This document shows positions 31,627 through 42,591 of a stretch of 64,000 nucleotides of DNA, piece after piece. The position numbers and the translations under genes were made by a program. The notes below the pieces were generated by a model. That model was given only the letters and a program-made list of their open reading frames with translations. It made no database searches and was not told where the DNA came from. Source of the DNA: Boesenbergia rotunda (taxonomy: Eukaryota > Streptophyta > Magnoliopsida > Zingiberales > Zingiberaceae); the NCBI GenBank assembly GCA_024364735.1, contig JAGFNQ010000957.1, positions 372,001 to 436,000 of the forward strand. The letters run 5' to 3'. Within the stretch, counting starts at the first letter, position 1, and each line of letters starts with the position of its first letter.

Positions 31627-33577
31627 GACCAGGTCTACAGGTGGTGACTTTCAAAGCCAGGAGGAGTCAGGGCATTCTTTCTGAAACTACAGATATTCCT
31701 CCTATTCAGACTATTTCCACTCACTCAGGCAATATCATGGCAGACCACCAGAAGACTATGAAGGAACTCGCAGTGCCAGATGTTTCATTTTAGTACTCCA
31801 GCATTGCTTATCCGGAGCTGGCTGGAGATTTTGAGCTCAGATCTGGACTCATCAAATTGCTGCCCAAGTTCCAGGGATTATCTGAAGAAGATCCAAATAG
31901 ACACCTGCACGAGTTCCATGTTGTATGCTCTACTATGAAGCCTCAGGGCATTTCTGAAGAAGATATCAAGCTGAGAGCTTTCCCCTTTACACTGACAGGA
32001 GCAGCAAAAGATTGGTTTTATTATCTGCCTACTGGGCACGTGTCTAGTTGGATCACTATGAAGGAAGCTTTTTTGAAAAATATTTTCCAGCCTCCAGAAT
32101 CGCCATTATCAGAAAAAGTATTTGTGGCATTCAACAAGTGGTTGGAGAGTCCCTTTATGATTATTGGGAGAGGTTCAAGAAGTTATGCTCTAGCTGTCCT
32201 CAACACCAAATTAGTGAGCAACTTCTTGTGCAATATTTTTATGAAGGTTTATTACCTATGGATAGGAGCATGATTGATGCGACGGCAGGGGGAGCCTTAG
32301 TAAACAAAACTCCGGAGCAAGCTAGAGAACTCATTTCTAACATGGCGGAGAATTCTCAACAATTCGGGAGTAGAGCACTCACTACAAGAGGGGTTAATGA
32401 AGCTCAAGTGTTGTCTAATGAACAAAAAGAAAGTAAGAGCTCATTGTTGGAGAGCTCATTGTTGGAGTTGACATCTTTAGTAAAGCAAATGGCATTGAAC
32501 AATGTGAACCAAGCCTCAAATTTTCCAACAACTTCATTTCCAAATCAAGTTACAAGAGTATGTAGCATTTGTTCAAGCCAAGAACATAATTCGGACCTTT
32601 GTCCAAATCTCCAACAAGATGAATCGGTTGCGGCCTTGGCTAGAGCTCAATTCCAACAAAGAAATGACCCCTACTCATCTACCTACAATCAGGGTTGGAG
32701 GGACCATCCAAATTTGAAGTATGGAAACTCTTTTTACCAACAACCGCCTTCCAATCATCAATTTCAGCAAAATCAGCCCTCATTTCAGAGTTCACAGCAG
32801 CAATACCATGGTTTTCAGTCACAAGATCACAATTTCCAGCAACCACAGCCGCTCTCACAGAGTTTCCAGCAAGGGTTTCAGCAAAATCAGCAAAGTTTTC
32901 AGCCATTCCAGAATCAATTCCAGAACTCACGGCAGGGTTTTCAAAATTTTCAGCCCCCGTTTCAGCCTAATTCCCAACAATTTCAGCAACAATTCCAGCC
33001 ATTTGAACCTCAATTCCAGCAACCTTATCAAGGGCAGCAAGGCTTTCAATCATTCCCAGCTTTCCAAGCTCCAAATCAACAAAATTTTCAACCATCACAG
33101 CCCTTGAATCAGAATTTTCAGCCCTCGCCATAGATTTTTTCCCAGCAAGGTTTCCAAGCATCTCATCCCTACAATTCCCAGCAAGGTTTCCAAGCATCTC
33201 AGCCATTTAATCAGCCCCAACAGCCATGTTTTCAACAAAATCAGCTAGCTCAAAATTTTCAGCCTACTTCATCCTTTCAAAATCAATCAAGAAGCTATGC
33301 TAACCAAGGAGGCTATGGGAGTTCTAGTGGAGGAAATGTGCCCCAACAGAGGGTTGAAGAATTGTTTCAGCAAAATTTTCAACAACAACAACAACAACAA
33401 AACATGCAAGATAAATTGAATCAGATAAAAGCCCAAGGATCAGAACCATTATCTTCTCAAGTTGCTTTTAATTCTGAGAGCCCCGGAGTTGGTTTTATAT
33501 CAGTTCAAGGTGACCCTATTGCATGGTCAAGTCCTTCTTCAAGTGATCTTAGAAATTTGGTAGAAGAAGAAGAATAA
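31627..33577 (+). pseudogene. X gag (Athila-type, broken)
   Basis: The gag ATG at 31627 aligns with the Y start (MTRS...GG) but runs out of frame after a deletion. In the main frame a TAG at 31791-31793 replaces Gln, and a 1-nt shift occurs near 32068. Beyond it the frame is open with the capsid motifs GESLYDYWERFKKLCSSCP, HQISEQLLVQYFYEGLLPMD and GGALVNKTPEQARELI, then a zinc-knuckle-like CSICSSQEHNSDLCP and a long Gln/Phe/Asn/Pro-rich tract. Stops occur at 33131 (TAG) and 33575 (TAA). Athila gag forms the particle; this copy could not make a full-length protein, so recent movement of X would have needed gag in trans. Confidence 0.85.
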
Positions 33578-33583
33578 GAAATC

Positions 33584-34525
33584 ATGAAAATCGGGGCACC
33601 TACAGCATGCATCCCTCCGGAGACTCCTATTCAAAATCCAATTCCAAATTTTTCAGCTCCAGAAGAAAAAACTGAAGCTCCGCAGGACCATTCTAGACTT
33701 TTATTTTGTGATGATAATATTACTGATGGTCCTAATTTTTCTAATGTTGTTGTTGCAGATATTTCAGAAGAAGAATGCATAGGAGATGATTCCATAGGTG
33801 TAGGGGATTGCACTAAGCCCCAGGGACCACCACAAGATTCAGAAGATGAACCAGAAAGTGTAGGGACTTGCATGGTGGAAGCAAGCACCCAAGGATCACC
33901 AGTTGATTGTCCACCAGAGAGTGAGGCTGAAGAGGAGCATGAACTTGACCAGGAGGAGGTCACAGATACATCTACTATTATAGAACCTTCAGGTATTCTC
34001 CAGCACGCTCAGGTAAGTATTTCTCCTCTTTGTTCAGAAAAATTCAAAAAGGTACCTAGTGCTGACTTTATTGATTCTGATGAATTTATTGATATATCTT
34101 ATGCTGAAAATAATTGTGAAAAATTTATTGAGGCACCACAAATTGATTTAATTGGATATGATGCAGATTCAGATACATTTCATGCAGAGACTGATATTAT
34201 TTTATTTCTTTCTGACCCTGCACGCTTGAGAAAGGTATTACATTGTTTTGCAGGGTCCAGAAGACTCCAGGAGTGGATGCTCCAACTGAACAGACTTCAG
34301 CCTCCTGGAAGGACTTCTGAAAGGCAGAAAGAAGGAGGAGATGATTTTACTCTAATTCAAAGCACTCCACCTCTTACATGGATTCTGAACCTAAATCGCC
34401 TGCGGCCACCGGAGAAAATTTTTGAAAAGTTCAAGTGTGGGGGAGTCCTAATTCTCCCAGCCACCCAGACTCCTCCACTACCAAGATGGAGGCTACTTCT
34501 GGATAGACTCCGTCCACCAGAATAA
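33584..34525 (+). CDS. Acidic ORF of X ending in RLRPPE-like repeats
   Basis: 313 codons open, in the same frame as the gag part from 32048, after the TAA at 33575. It begins with Pro/Glu-rich sequence and includes DSIGVGDCTKPQGP, a clear relative of the linker between protease and reverse transcriptase of Y (IGVGDCTEP). The middle is acidic (SEAEEEHELDQEEV). The C-terminal third has three copies of a motif like W-x-L-x-L-N-R-L-x-P-P: EWMLQLNRLQPPG, WILNLNRLRPPEK and WRLLLDRLRPPE. No enzyme motif is present. I do not recognise this tail. It occupies the place of pol. The start is uncertain: it may be the C-terminal part of a gag fusion. Confidence 0.6.
   Translation: MKIGAPTACIPPETPIQNPIPNFSAPEEKTEAPQDHSRLLFCDDNITDGPNFSNVVVADISEEECIGDDSIGVGDCTKPQGPPQDSEDEPESVGTCMVEASTQGSPVDCPPESEAEEEHELDQEEVTDTSTIIEPSGILQHAQVSISPLCSEKFKKVPSADFIDSDEFIDISYAENNCEKFIEAPQIDLIGYDADSDTFHAETDIILFLSDPARLRKVLHCFAGSRRLQEWMLQLNRLQPPGRTSERQKEGGDDFTLIQSTPPLTWILNLNRLRPPEKIFEKFKCGGVLILPATQTPPLPRWRLLLDRLRPPE
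34433..34446 (+). promoter_or_regulatory. PPT-like motif within the X ORF
   Basis: AAGTGTGGGGGAGT, the same 14-mer found at 35049 and, with one change, at the terminal tract. Here it is read as KCGGV within the acidic ORF. Confidence 0.45.
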
Positions 34526-37387
34526 AAGGGGAGATATTTCTTTCTTGTATTTTCTTTTATAGCATTTTTCATTTTCATGCTTTCTAGAAGTAGAATGTCC
34601 TTGCTAATAAATGCATGAGTAGAAATAAAAGTATCCCTCTAGGTTATCTCCATAGCATTTTAGAGCCTTTTGAAAATAAAATAAATTTGGTTGTCAAAAC
34701 TTAGGGTTTGAGCTAATGGATGAAATCTTGGATGCTTGAGTACGATTTTGCTTTAGATTCTTAATTGATGATTTGAGATGGATAATTTTTACCTAGTGAA
34801 ATTAGCCGTATTTTATGATACACACATGTTATTGTATTCTAGAACTTGTTTAGGTTCTTTCAAAATCATATTTCAATGGTTGGATCACATCTATAGGGAC
34901 TAATCATTTTATTCACCTTTCCACATCAATTTGTCTATTCTATTCTATTTACCTTTCCTTATTCCTAATCTTAACCCCAATTTGTCTATGGATTTGTTTG
35001 CTTGAGATATTTTCTTGATACTATTTTGCCCGAGACGGACAAAGATTTAAGTGTGGGGGAGTGATTAGTGATTTGGAAGCAATTTTTATCAAGGATGCAT
35101 TTCAACTCGAAAAAAAAAAAATTCATGTGCCAAGTGAGTGATGTTTGGTACCAAGAATGAGCTAGAGAGATGGAAGCAATTGGAAATTGAGTTTCCTTAT
35201 CATATTTTGAAGACTTAAATGGCAAGCAAAGAAAAATCAGTGCAAAAAAAGAAAAAAATGGCAATGTATCAACTTACCTAGTGAAGCATTCAACTCTCCA
35301 TTACCATGTGATGTATTCATTTGGAGAAATCAAAGTTTTTGCAATGAATCTGCCATGAAGCTGAAATTGAGAGCAAAAGAGAAAAAGAAAAAAAAATTCA
35401 GAAGCAGAGCTAAGACAAGTTGGCACGCATTGGAAGCAAACCATGCTAAGTCTTAAGCTTAATCGAATACCTTATGCATGTGAAGCTGCAAAATTGCTTA
35501 AGAATCTATTGAGAGCTGTTGTTGAATCTCCACTACAGGGACAGAACAAGAAAAACTCAGATTGAAAGGACTAGGACTGTGGTTTAGACTTGGCACAGAT
35601 TAGTATCAAGTGAAAACTAAATTTGGATGGAGTTAAGAAATGTAGAGCTGACCACAGAAGCTGCCGAGTGTTGGAATCTGATCTCCATGCTGAAGACCAT
35701 CTGAATTGAAGAGCTGATGAAATTGTAGCAGCCGAGTAGCTGCTGAAATCAGAGAAGGAAAATACAGAAAAAAAAATCTGGAAATTGCAGTAGAGAAGAA
35801 CAAAACAGAAATGCAGTGAGATTTGGAGTAGGAAGTTTGGAAGTGATAAAATTCAGAAACAAGGTGTTACAATCTGAAGTTGCTGCTGGACAGATTGGAA
35901 ATCAAGAAAAGAAAAGAGAGGCTGAGCCAAAGTCTAAAAGTGGCACGCAATTGCAGCTATACATAGGCTGTAATTTCAGAAAATTGCAGCTGTTTGTGCA
36001 AAAGTAGAATCTGAATTTCAGCTGAAGACAATTTGAATGGAAGCTAATTCTGGAAGCCGAATTCTAGCTGAACCCAAGCTGAAAAATCTGAACCGAAGGC
36101 TGATGAAGCTTAATTTAAGCTGATTGAAGCAGGGAAATGCAGGAAAATCTGGAGCTGAAAATACAAGCAGTATGTGCAGAGCTGTAATCTGCCGAGGGAC
36201 TTGTAGCTGCTGAAATGCAACCAACTGAATGCAAAGGAATCTGCAAAGTGCTGAAAAATCTATGAAAAGATGCTGTGAATTTCTGCATTCGAAAAAAATT
36301 CAGTGGGGGAAGCTAGTAAGGCAGTTTGTACCAATTTCTAATTGAATTCTTGCTTTCTAAATCATCAATGCCTTGCTGCCTTCAAACCGAACTTGCAGAA
36401 TGATTTTGGAGAGTTTATCAGAACAGAAGAAAGAAAGAAAAAATTGCAGTGTAGAAGCTTTCAAGTGAAAATTTTAATTCTTCCACTACCAATTGATGCA
36501 AGTACCAATTGATGTTAATTGTTTTGAGAAATCAGATATTGAAAGATCTGAATCATTGGGCATGAAACTGAAACATGAAACACAGAAAAAAAATAGAACC
36601 GGAAAAAAAAAGAGAGAAGAAGAACAAAACAGTTGGTAAGCAAAGAGGAGAACCAAGTGGCACACCATTGAGCTTTGGCACTATAAAATCATTGAAGTTT
36701 CTCTCATCCAAATTGAAGATTTGTTCCACCATCATTCTAATTTCAGTAGAGAAAAGAAAGGAAAAGAGAAAAATCAGAAAAGAGAATGGAGAAACAAGAT
36801 TGGCACGCAAAAGAGAAATTTGGCATATTAGACCAAGGAAGGGTTTTTATTCAAATTCTTGAAGGACAATGCCATAGTTCGACTTCACCACACTTTGTTA
36901 TTCATTAGAGGACTGAAAGGAGGGGCAAAGCACATTGGAAACATTTTTGGAGCAACCAAGTCTCCCACTCCATCAATTTTTCCATTTTCTTGATTTTTAC
37001 TCCATTTCTCACCATTTTTTCATGTTTCCATTTGTTTTTGTAGATGTTGATCCTAATCTTGATTAATGGTGGAGAGTAGATAATAAGCAAGCCTATGGTA
37101 GTGCAAGAAGCATGTGTGTTTGAGTGAGCTCCACTTCCATCATCAAGTTAGAATTTAAGGAGAGAGCCACCAAAACTTCCCTTGAAAGGCTAGTGATTTA
37201 AATTCATCTCAATGACTCATGATTGATGAAAAGGATAAGTTGTTGATTTAAAGACAAGATACTAATCCATAGAGCTTAGATTTATTAGAATTGACAACCT
37301 TAGGTAATTTCTTTTCATTTGCTTCTAATTATGCTTAAGAAAATCTAGGGGATACATATTCAGTTGTTTCGCGAGACGCTCAAGGTT
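34526..37387 (+). other. X 3' untranslated part
   Basis: About 2.9 kb with only short chance frames. It has many gctgaaatc- and ttggcacgca-type words between 35350 and 36850, and stretches near 34640-35000 and 37050-37390 that resemble (on the opposite strand) Y at 21650-22100 and 23200-23700. An internal PPT-like motif is at 35049. Confidence 0.7.
35049..35062 (+). promoter_or_regulatory. Internal PPT-like motif in X
   Basis: AAGTGTGGGGGAGT, preceded by cgagacggacaaagattt, copying the context of the terminal tract (cgagacgctcaaggtta). It lies 2.35 kb before the 3' LTR. Possible second plus-strand primer. Confidence 0.5.
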
Positions 37388-37401
37388 AAATGTGGGGGAG
37401 T
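37388..37401 (+). promoter_or_regulatory. X polypurine tract
   Basis: AAATGTGGGGGAGT directly before the 3' LTR start TGATAAGTACC. Confidence 0.88.
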
Positions 37402-39914
37402 TGATAAGTACCATTTTGTTGACTATTTTAATTGCTAAAATCCATGTTTGACCTATGATTTTATTGTTTAATTGTGAAATTGCCCTAGGTTTTAGAACTT
37501 ACTATTATTTTGGACTTAATTGCAAATTTGCATTAAAATGGATTATTTGGCCACTAATTTTCTGATATATTTTTGTAGGCATGAAAGGGTTCATGGACAT
37601 AGGGCATATTGGGTCAAACTTGAGTCAGAAGTGAACCGGATCAAATTATCAAGCTTACAATTAATCCGGGCCGTCCGATTCAAGAGCGGCTAAATCTGAG
37701 CCATCCGGGACGATCTGAAGCAATCCGAGCTAGGGTTAGGGTTGATCAAGCTCTATGATCAAGATCTGAAGGTTTCATTCCAATCAGAGCTCAATCAACC
37801 GTTGGATCAAGCAAGGAGGGCTCTAGAGCGTCCATTCACAGATAGAGTTGATCTGGACCATCCGTTGCACATCTGGAGGATCCGAGCTACCACGAGGCAG
37901 ATCCTGACCCCAGATCATCACCATAAAAGTTTGGCTCAAATCAGAGCAAGATCAGCCGTTGGATCTCCTCCGATCAATCTGGGCCGTCCGTTGATAACTA
38001 TTTAATCAAATTTTCTGCGCAGTCTTCCCTGTCGCGTCTCCGCCGCAGCTCCTTCTTCGTTTGTTTTCTTCACTGTTTTTAGCTAGATTTCTTCATCAAG
38101 GAGGCGCGATCCCTCAATTCATCATCAAGGCAAGGGTTAGGTTAGTGAAGAGAATCTCAGCGAGGTTTCAGAATTGATTTCTGCTCAATAGCGAAGCTGC
38201 GCGAGGTCTCGGCAGTTTCACTATCCAACTTCAACGAACTCAGCTGTGATCCATTTCCACTACATCCGAGCTGACCAGAGGGGTTCCCTGGAAGGTCTCG
38301 GTCATTCCCAAATCCAATTCGCAAGCCACAACAGTGAGATTGAAGAATTCGGAAGCTGATTTCAGTTTGAGCAGGTTTTGATCTGTTTCAGTAGCAGAGA
38401 CGTATCTTCACTGATTTGCGGAGCTTGCGGGTCCGAGGTTCTCCCTTGATTGACGACCAAGGAGCTCTTGAGTTGAGGAGTAGATTTCTTTAGCTAATTT
38501 CTGTTAAAGTAGCTGAAATTTCATCACTGCTGTAATTTAGTTTATGTTTTTGTTTCAGAATTAGTTAACTTCGATTCTTAATGGTTTCAGCTTAATTAGG
38601 TTTTAATTCTTAGATGCTAAGTAGTTAAGAGCTTGTTTAAGTGATAATTAGATTCAAATTCAAGTAGTTTGCAATTTTATTTCTTGCGTGCCAATTTCTT
38701 TAGCTTCGTATCAGATTTCTTTTCATGCAACTTTCTGTTCAGTTTCAAAGTTTTCAGTTATTTCAAAATGGATGTGTGTTTAGTTCATTCTCTGAAATTA
38801 AAGATAGCATTTAGTATGTTGGTGCATGAGATCTGAATTTGCTTCCATTCGGTTGTATTTCTGCACTTCAACTCAGCTAGTTTGCATCAATCCTGATTTA
38901 TGCAGCTGAAATTCTATATCTGCCAGTTCATCTTCTGATGAACATTGTTAGCTACAAATTCTGAGTTGTGTTAGTAAAGTAATGCATTTAGGTTCCAGTA
39001 TTTGATGTCAGCTGTTTGCGTGATCTGCATCTAATTGATTCGAATTTCTGCCTGCTAAATTCCTGCATGAATTCCCTGCAATTCAAGTCCATTTGATTTC
39101 TGCAATAGGGGCAGATTTGGTTGAGCATCATTTTTGACTCGGAATTCCTCATTCATATTTGCAAGGTCATGCATTGATAGGTTGCTTATCAAACTACATC
39201 CGGTCAGTGGCATTTTTGGGCTGATAAAATCAGTTTTTGGCACAAAGGGTTCAGATTTTGGCACATAGGGATCAGCTTGCGTGCCAAGCTGTTTTGGCAC
39301 TTGTTTGCAATAGAATTTCACTAGTTTTTGGGTGTAGGAGAATTTTTGAAATCTATTGATATCACCCTTAGAATCCCTGAATTTTCTTTGCATTGGTTTG
39401 CTTCCAAAAATCATAGCTAATTTGAGTTGAATTTGGGTGCTTGTTGAATTTCTGCATTACGCATGTTTTTCAGTGTGTTAAGTTCATTTGTTTACGAAAA
39501 CTTCCATCACAGCCTCCATTTTCTTGAATCAGTAATTATTGTGCATTGGAATTTAAGTTTGCTTTTCTAAACTTTAGTTAAATCCTCTAGCTCGATTCGG
39601 TTTCCATTGGTTGAATGATTACTTGCCATCACATTATTTGATTCATTAGTTTGGTTTCCTCCATTTTAATTGTCATTTCATTCTGAATTGAAAACAAAAC
39701 CCAGATTTTATTTGAAACCCAAAAACACAAACGACACCTAAATACAAGCTTGAATCGAACAACGTCAACTAGCCCCGAGAAAAATACGACCTGTGGCCCC
39801 TTTACTACGCTTTTGTTCTTGATTGCAAAAAGGGTTTCCAGCATTTCATTCATATTTAAATTCTGATGGTCTCACACTTTCGTGACAATTTAATCTAGTA
39901 TTTCGGGGCCATCA
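37402..39914 (+). repeat. X 3' LTR
   Basis: 2513 bp, near-identical to 28926-31449. A minus-strand frame of 119 codons (39055-39414) is present in both LTRs, but its composition and place give no reason to call it a gene. Confidence 0.93.
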
Positions 39915-39919
39915 AGGTA

Positions 39920-40841
39920 CTGGAAAATTCTGATTTTGGTTCACATTGTTTAAAGTCATTTGCTTCACCAGGGAAGTAAGCTCCATCAAAGAATTTTTAA
40001 TTTCCTTTTGCTCATTAGAAACCATCTGAACCTCATTAACTCCTCTAGTGGACAAAGCTCTACTCCCAAACTGTTGTGAATTTTCTGTCATGTTTGAAAT
40101 CAACTCCCTAGCTTGATCCGGTGTTTTGTTTACTAATGCTCCTCCAGCTGCAGCATCAATCATAATCCTATCCATCTGGAGTAGACCCTCGTAGAAGTAC
40201 TGAATAAGGAGCTGCTCACTGATCTGGTGCTGAGGGCAACTAGAGCAAAGCTTGTTGAATCTTTCCCAATAATCATACAGGGTCTCTCCCACTACTTGCT
40301 GAATGTCACAAATAATCTTTCTGATGATTGCAGTTTTGTATGCTTGGAAGTACTTCTCTAAGAATGCCTTCTTCATAGATATCCAACTAGATACATGTCC
40401 AGTGGGCAGATAGTAGAACCAATCCTTAGCTGCTCCAGTTAGGGAAAATAGAAATGCTCTCAGCTTGATATTCTCTTCTGAAATCCCCTGAGGCTTTATG
40501 GTGGAGCAGACTACATGAAATTCATGTAAGTGTCTGTTGGGATCCTCTCCAGACCGTCCTTGAAATTTAGGCAATAAATGAATCAAGCCTGTCCTCAGCT
40601 CAAAGTCACCAGTAAGCTCTGGATAAGCAATGCATGAGTACTGGAAAGCATCATTAGGTGCTGCTAGTTCCTTCATGGTTTTATGGTGGTCTGCCATATG
40701 ATCGCCTGAATGAGTGGAAATAGACTGAGTAGAAATAATGTCAAAAGCCTCTGAAACTCTGACTTAGTTCCTCCTTGCTCTGAAAGTCCTCTCAATTTCA
40801 GGATCAAATTCCTCAAGATTACCACCTGCAGATCTGGTCAT
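39920..40841 (-). pseudogene. Y gag N-terminal part
   Basis: The gag ATG is at 40841-40839 (MTRSAGGNLEEFDPEIE). A TAA at 40766-40764 replaces Gln after 25 codons; beyond it the frame is open from 40697 with the Athila capsid motifs LLPKFQGRSGEDPNRHLHEF, GAAKDWFYYLPTGHVSSW, ETLYDYWERFNKLCSSCP and QHQISEQLLIQYFYEGLL. It is interrupted at 39919 by X and resumes at 28920. The gag start is about 110 bp from the N2 insertion, which separates it from the primer site at 48249. Confidence 0.85.
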
Positions 40842-40948
40842 ACACAAATACAAATCGCAACAAATGTATATAGAAAAATGAAACAAGTGTAATAGATCTC
40901 AAAATATGGAAATAAGCACACAAGCTAAATCAAACAAACTCAACTAGT

Positions 40949-42577
40949 TGTAGGACCGGTGCCGTCGATAGAGGGGGGGTGAATATCGACCTTAAAAAAC
41001 TTTGTAGAAAAACTCGTCGATCGTTCTAGACTCAGAGCGTTAATGCAGCGGAAAAAGTAAAACAGAACGAATAAAACAAACAGACACAGCAGACACGCAG
41101 GATTTATTTACTTGGTTCCCGACCCCCCTGGATCAGTACGTCCAAAGCCTATGTACTCAGCGTGAGTCTACTATTGGTCTCCTTTCCAGAATTTTCGGAG
41201 GTGGAGTAAACTCGTCTTACAGTGCAGAAGTACAATCAAAAAGATAATTAATTATGTGCGGAATAATAAATGCAAACCAAACAAAACAAGGTTTGACGCT
41301 CGGCCGAACTGGACCTCTGAAGTGCTGCGCACTTCCTCCTGGAGCCTCTCAGTCGTAGAGCCTTATCTTTATCGCGTTGTCGTCGGTCAGAATGATCAGA
41401 ATCACTCTGGAAGGTTGTGTCTGAAGCAGAGGGGTCGAAGCCCCTTTTATAGGCTTCATACGGGCGCCTGATACGTTGGGGGCACCCCTATAGACTTGGT
41501 CAAATCTTATCCCCGCGTCGAACTCGTCGCAGCTGATAGAACCTTTGACCTAGGCGCCTACCTAAACTCGAGCGCCTGTATCCTCCCGGGCGCCTGAATG
41601 GAAGCCTGTTCTGCGTTCCTTCACAGAACTATTTTTTGCTTCTTTAACTCAGGCGCCCCTATTGATGGGGGCGCCTGATTCCATGGGGCGCCCCCATTGA
41701 TGGGGGCGCCTGACTTCCAGGCTACCAGGTGCGTTGTGTGTTGTTTCTCTACTTTGTCTTCCATTCTTGGTACCTGCAAGATACATGAATACAAAGCAAA
41801 TATACACACAATATTAACCTTAAGGACTTGGTTCTGACTTTCGGATTTCCACGAAACCCTAGGTCGAACCGACGCAAGTTCCCACCCCCGAGAATGCGCC
41901 TTTCACCTACTCCATTCAGGAGATGGTTGCCACCCAGTCCTTCGGGTGGACTTTTACTTAGCCTCCGACACTCTCGGATCTCGAGACGTCTGAACCCCGA
42001 CCCGTCTCTACTTCTGTCCTTAGTCATCGCTCAGCTAAGTTGCTCAATCCCTCGGACCAAGACTTCATGCCCAAACCCTAAGTCCAGGACTTCGGTGCCC
42101 AACCCTCGGCCAGGTCTTCGTGCCCAATTCCTCGAACTAGGTCTTCGGTGCCCAACCCTCGGCCAGGTCTTCGTGCCCAATTCCTCGAACTAGGTCTTCG
42201 GTGCCCAACCTCGGCCAGGTCTTCGTGCCCAATTCCTCGAACTAGGTCTTCGGTGCCCAACCCTCGGCCAGGTCTTCTTGCCTAGTCCTTGACCAGGACT
42301 TAGTGCCCACCTTCCGAGCAGGTCTTCGGTGCCCAGCCCTTTGCCAGGACTTAGTGCCCAATCCATGATCAGGACTTAGTGCCCAATTCTTCAAACCAGG
42401 ACTTATTACCCAATTCTTCGAACCAGGACTTATTGCCTAGATTTACTAGGACTTTGGTCCATTTTGTTACTCCTCTCTTGACTCCCCTTCCCTTGTTTAA
42501 TGTATCACTGACTTAAGTATATTGTCAAACATTAAAACACTTAGAGGAGAACATCATTGATGCAACTTACACCAACA
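40949..42577 (-). repeat. N2 3' LTR
   Basis: 1629 bp from TGTAGGACCGG to ACACCAACA. Minisatellite at 42035-42440 with units such as tcttcgtgcccaattcctcg repeated about four times, GGCGCC modules at 41460-41720, the box at about 41905, and the TATA box at 41445-41453. It is 144 bp longer than its partner, mainly from extra minisatellite units. Confidence 0.92.
41445..41453 (-). promoter_or_regulatory. TATA box of N2 3' LTR
   Basis: Minus strand CTATAAAAG-like, directly next to the GGCGCC block; the 5' LTR has the same at 47255-47263. Confidence 0.6.
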
Positions 42578-42591
42578 ATCTTCCCCTTTTT
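42578..42591 (-). promoter_or_regulatory. N2 polypurine tract
   Basis: Plus strand atcttccccttttt corresponds to minus AAAAAGGGGAAGAT, adjoining the LTR start TGTTGGTGTAAG. Confidence 0.78.

Larger units (their letters stand above)
28926..39914 (+). mobile_element. X: non-autonomous Athila-type element
   Basis: 10,989 bp with LTRs 28926-31449 and 37402-39914 and a perfect duplication AGGTA (28921-28925, 39915-39919). The primer site matches tRNA-Asp (31456-31473) and the PPT (37388-37401) adjoins the 3' LTR. The LTRs differ by one 11-bp indel and about 15-20 substitutions by eye, so insertion is recent. It has a gag frame and an acidic ORF but no protease, reverse transcriptase, RNase H or integrase. 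It sits in the gag of Y, on the opposite strand. Confidence 0.93.
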
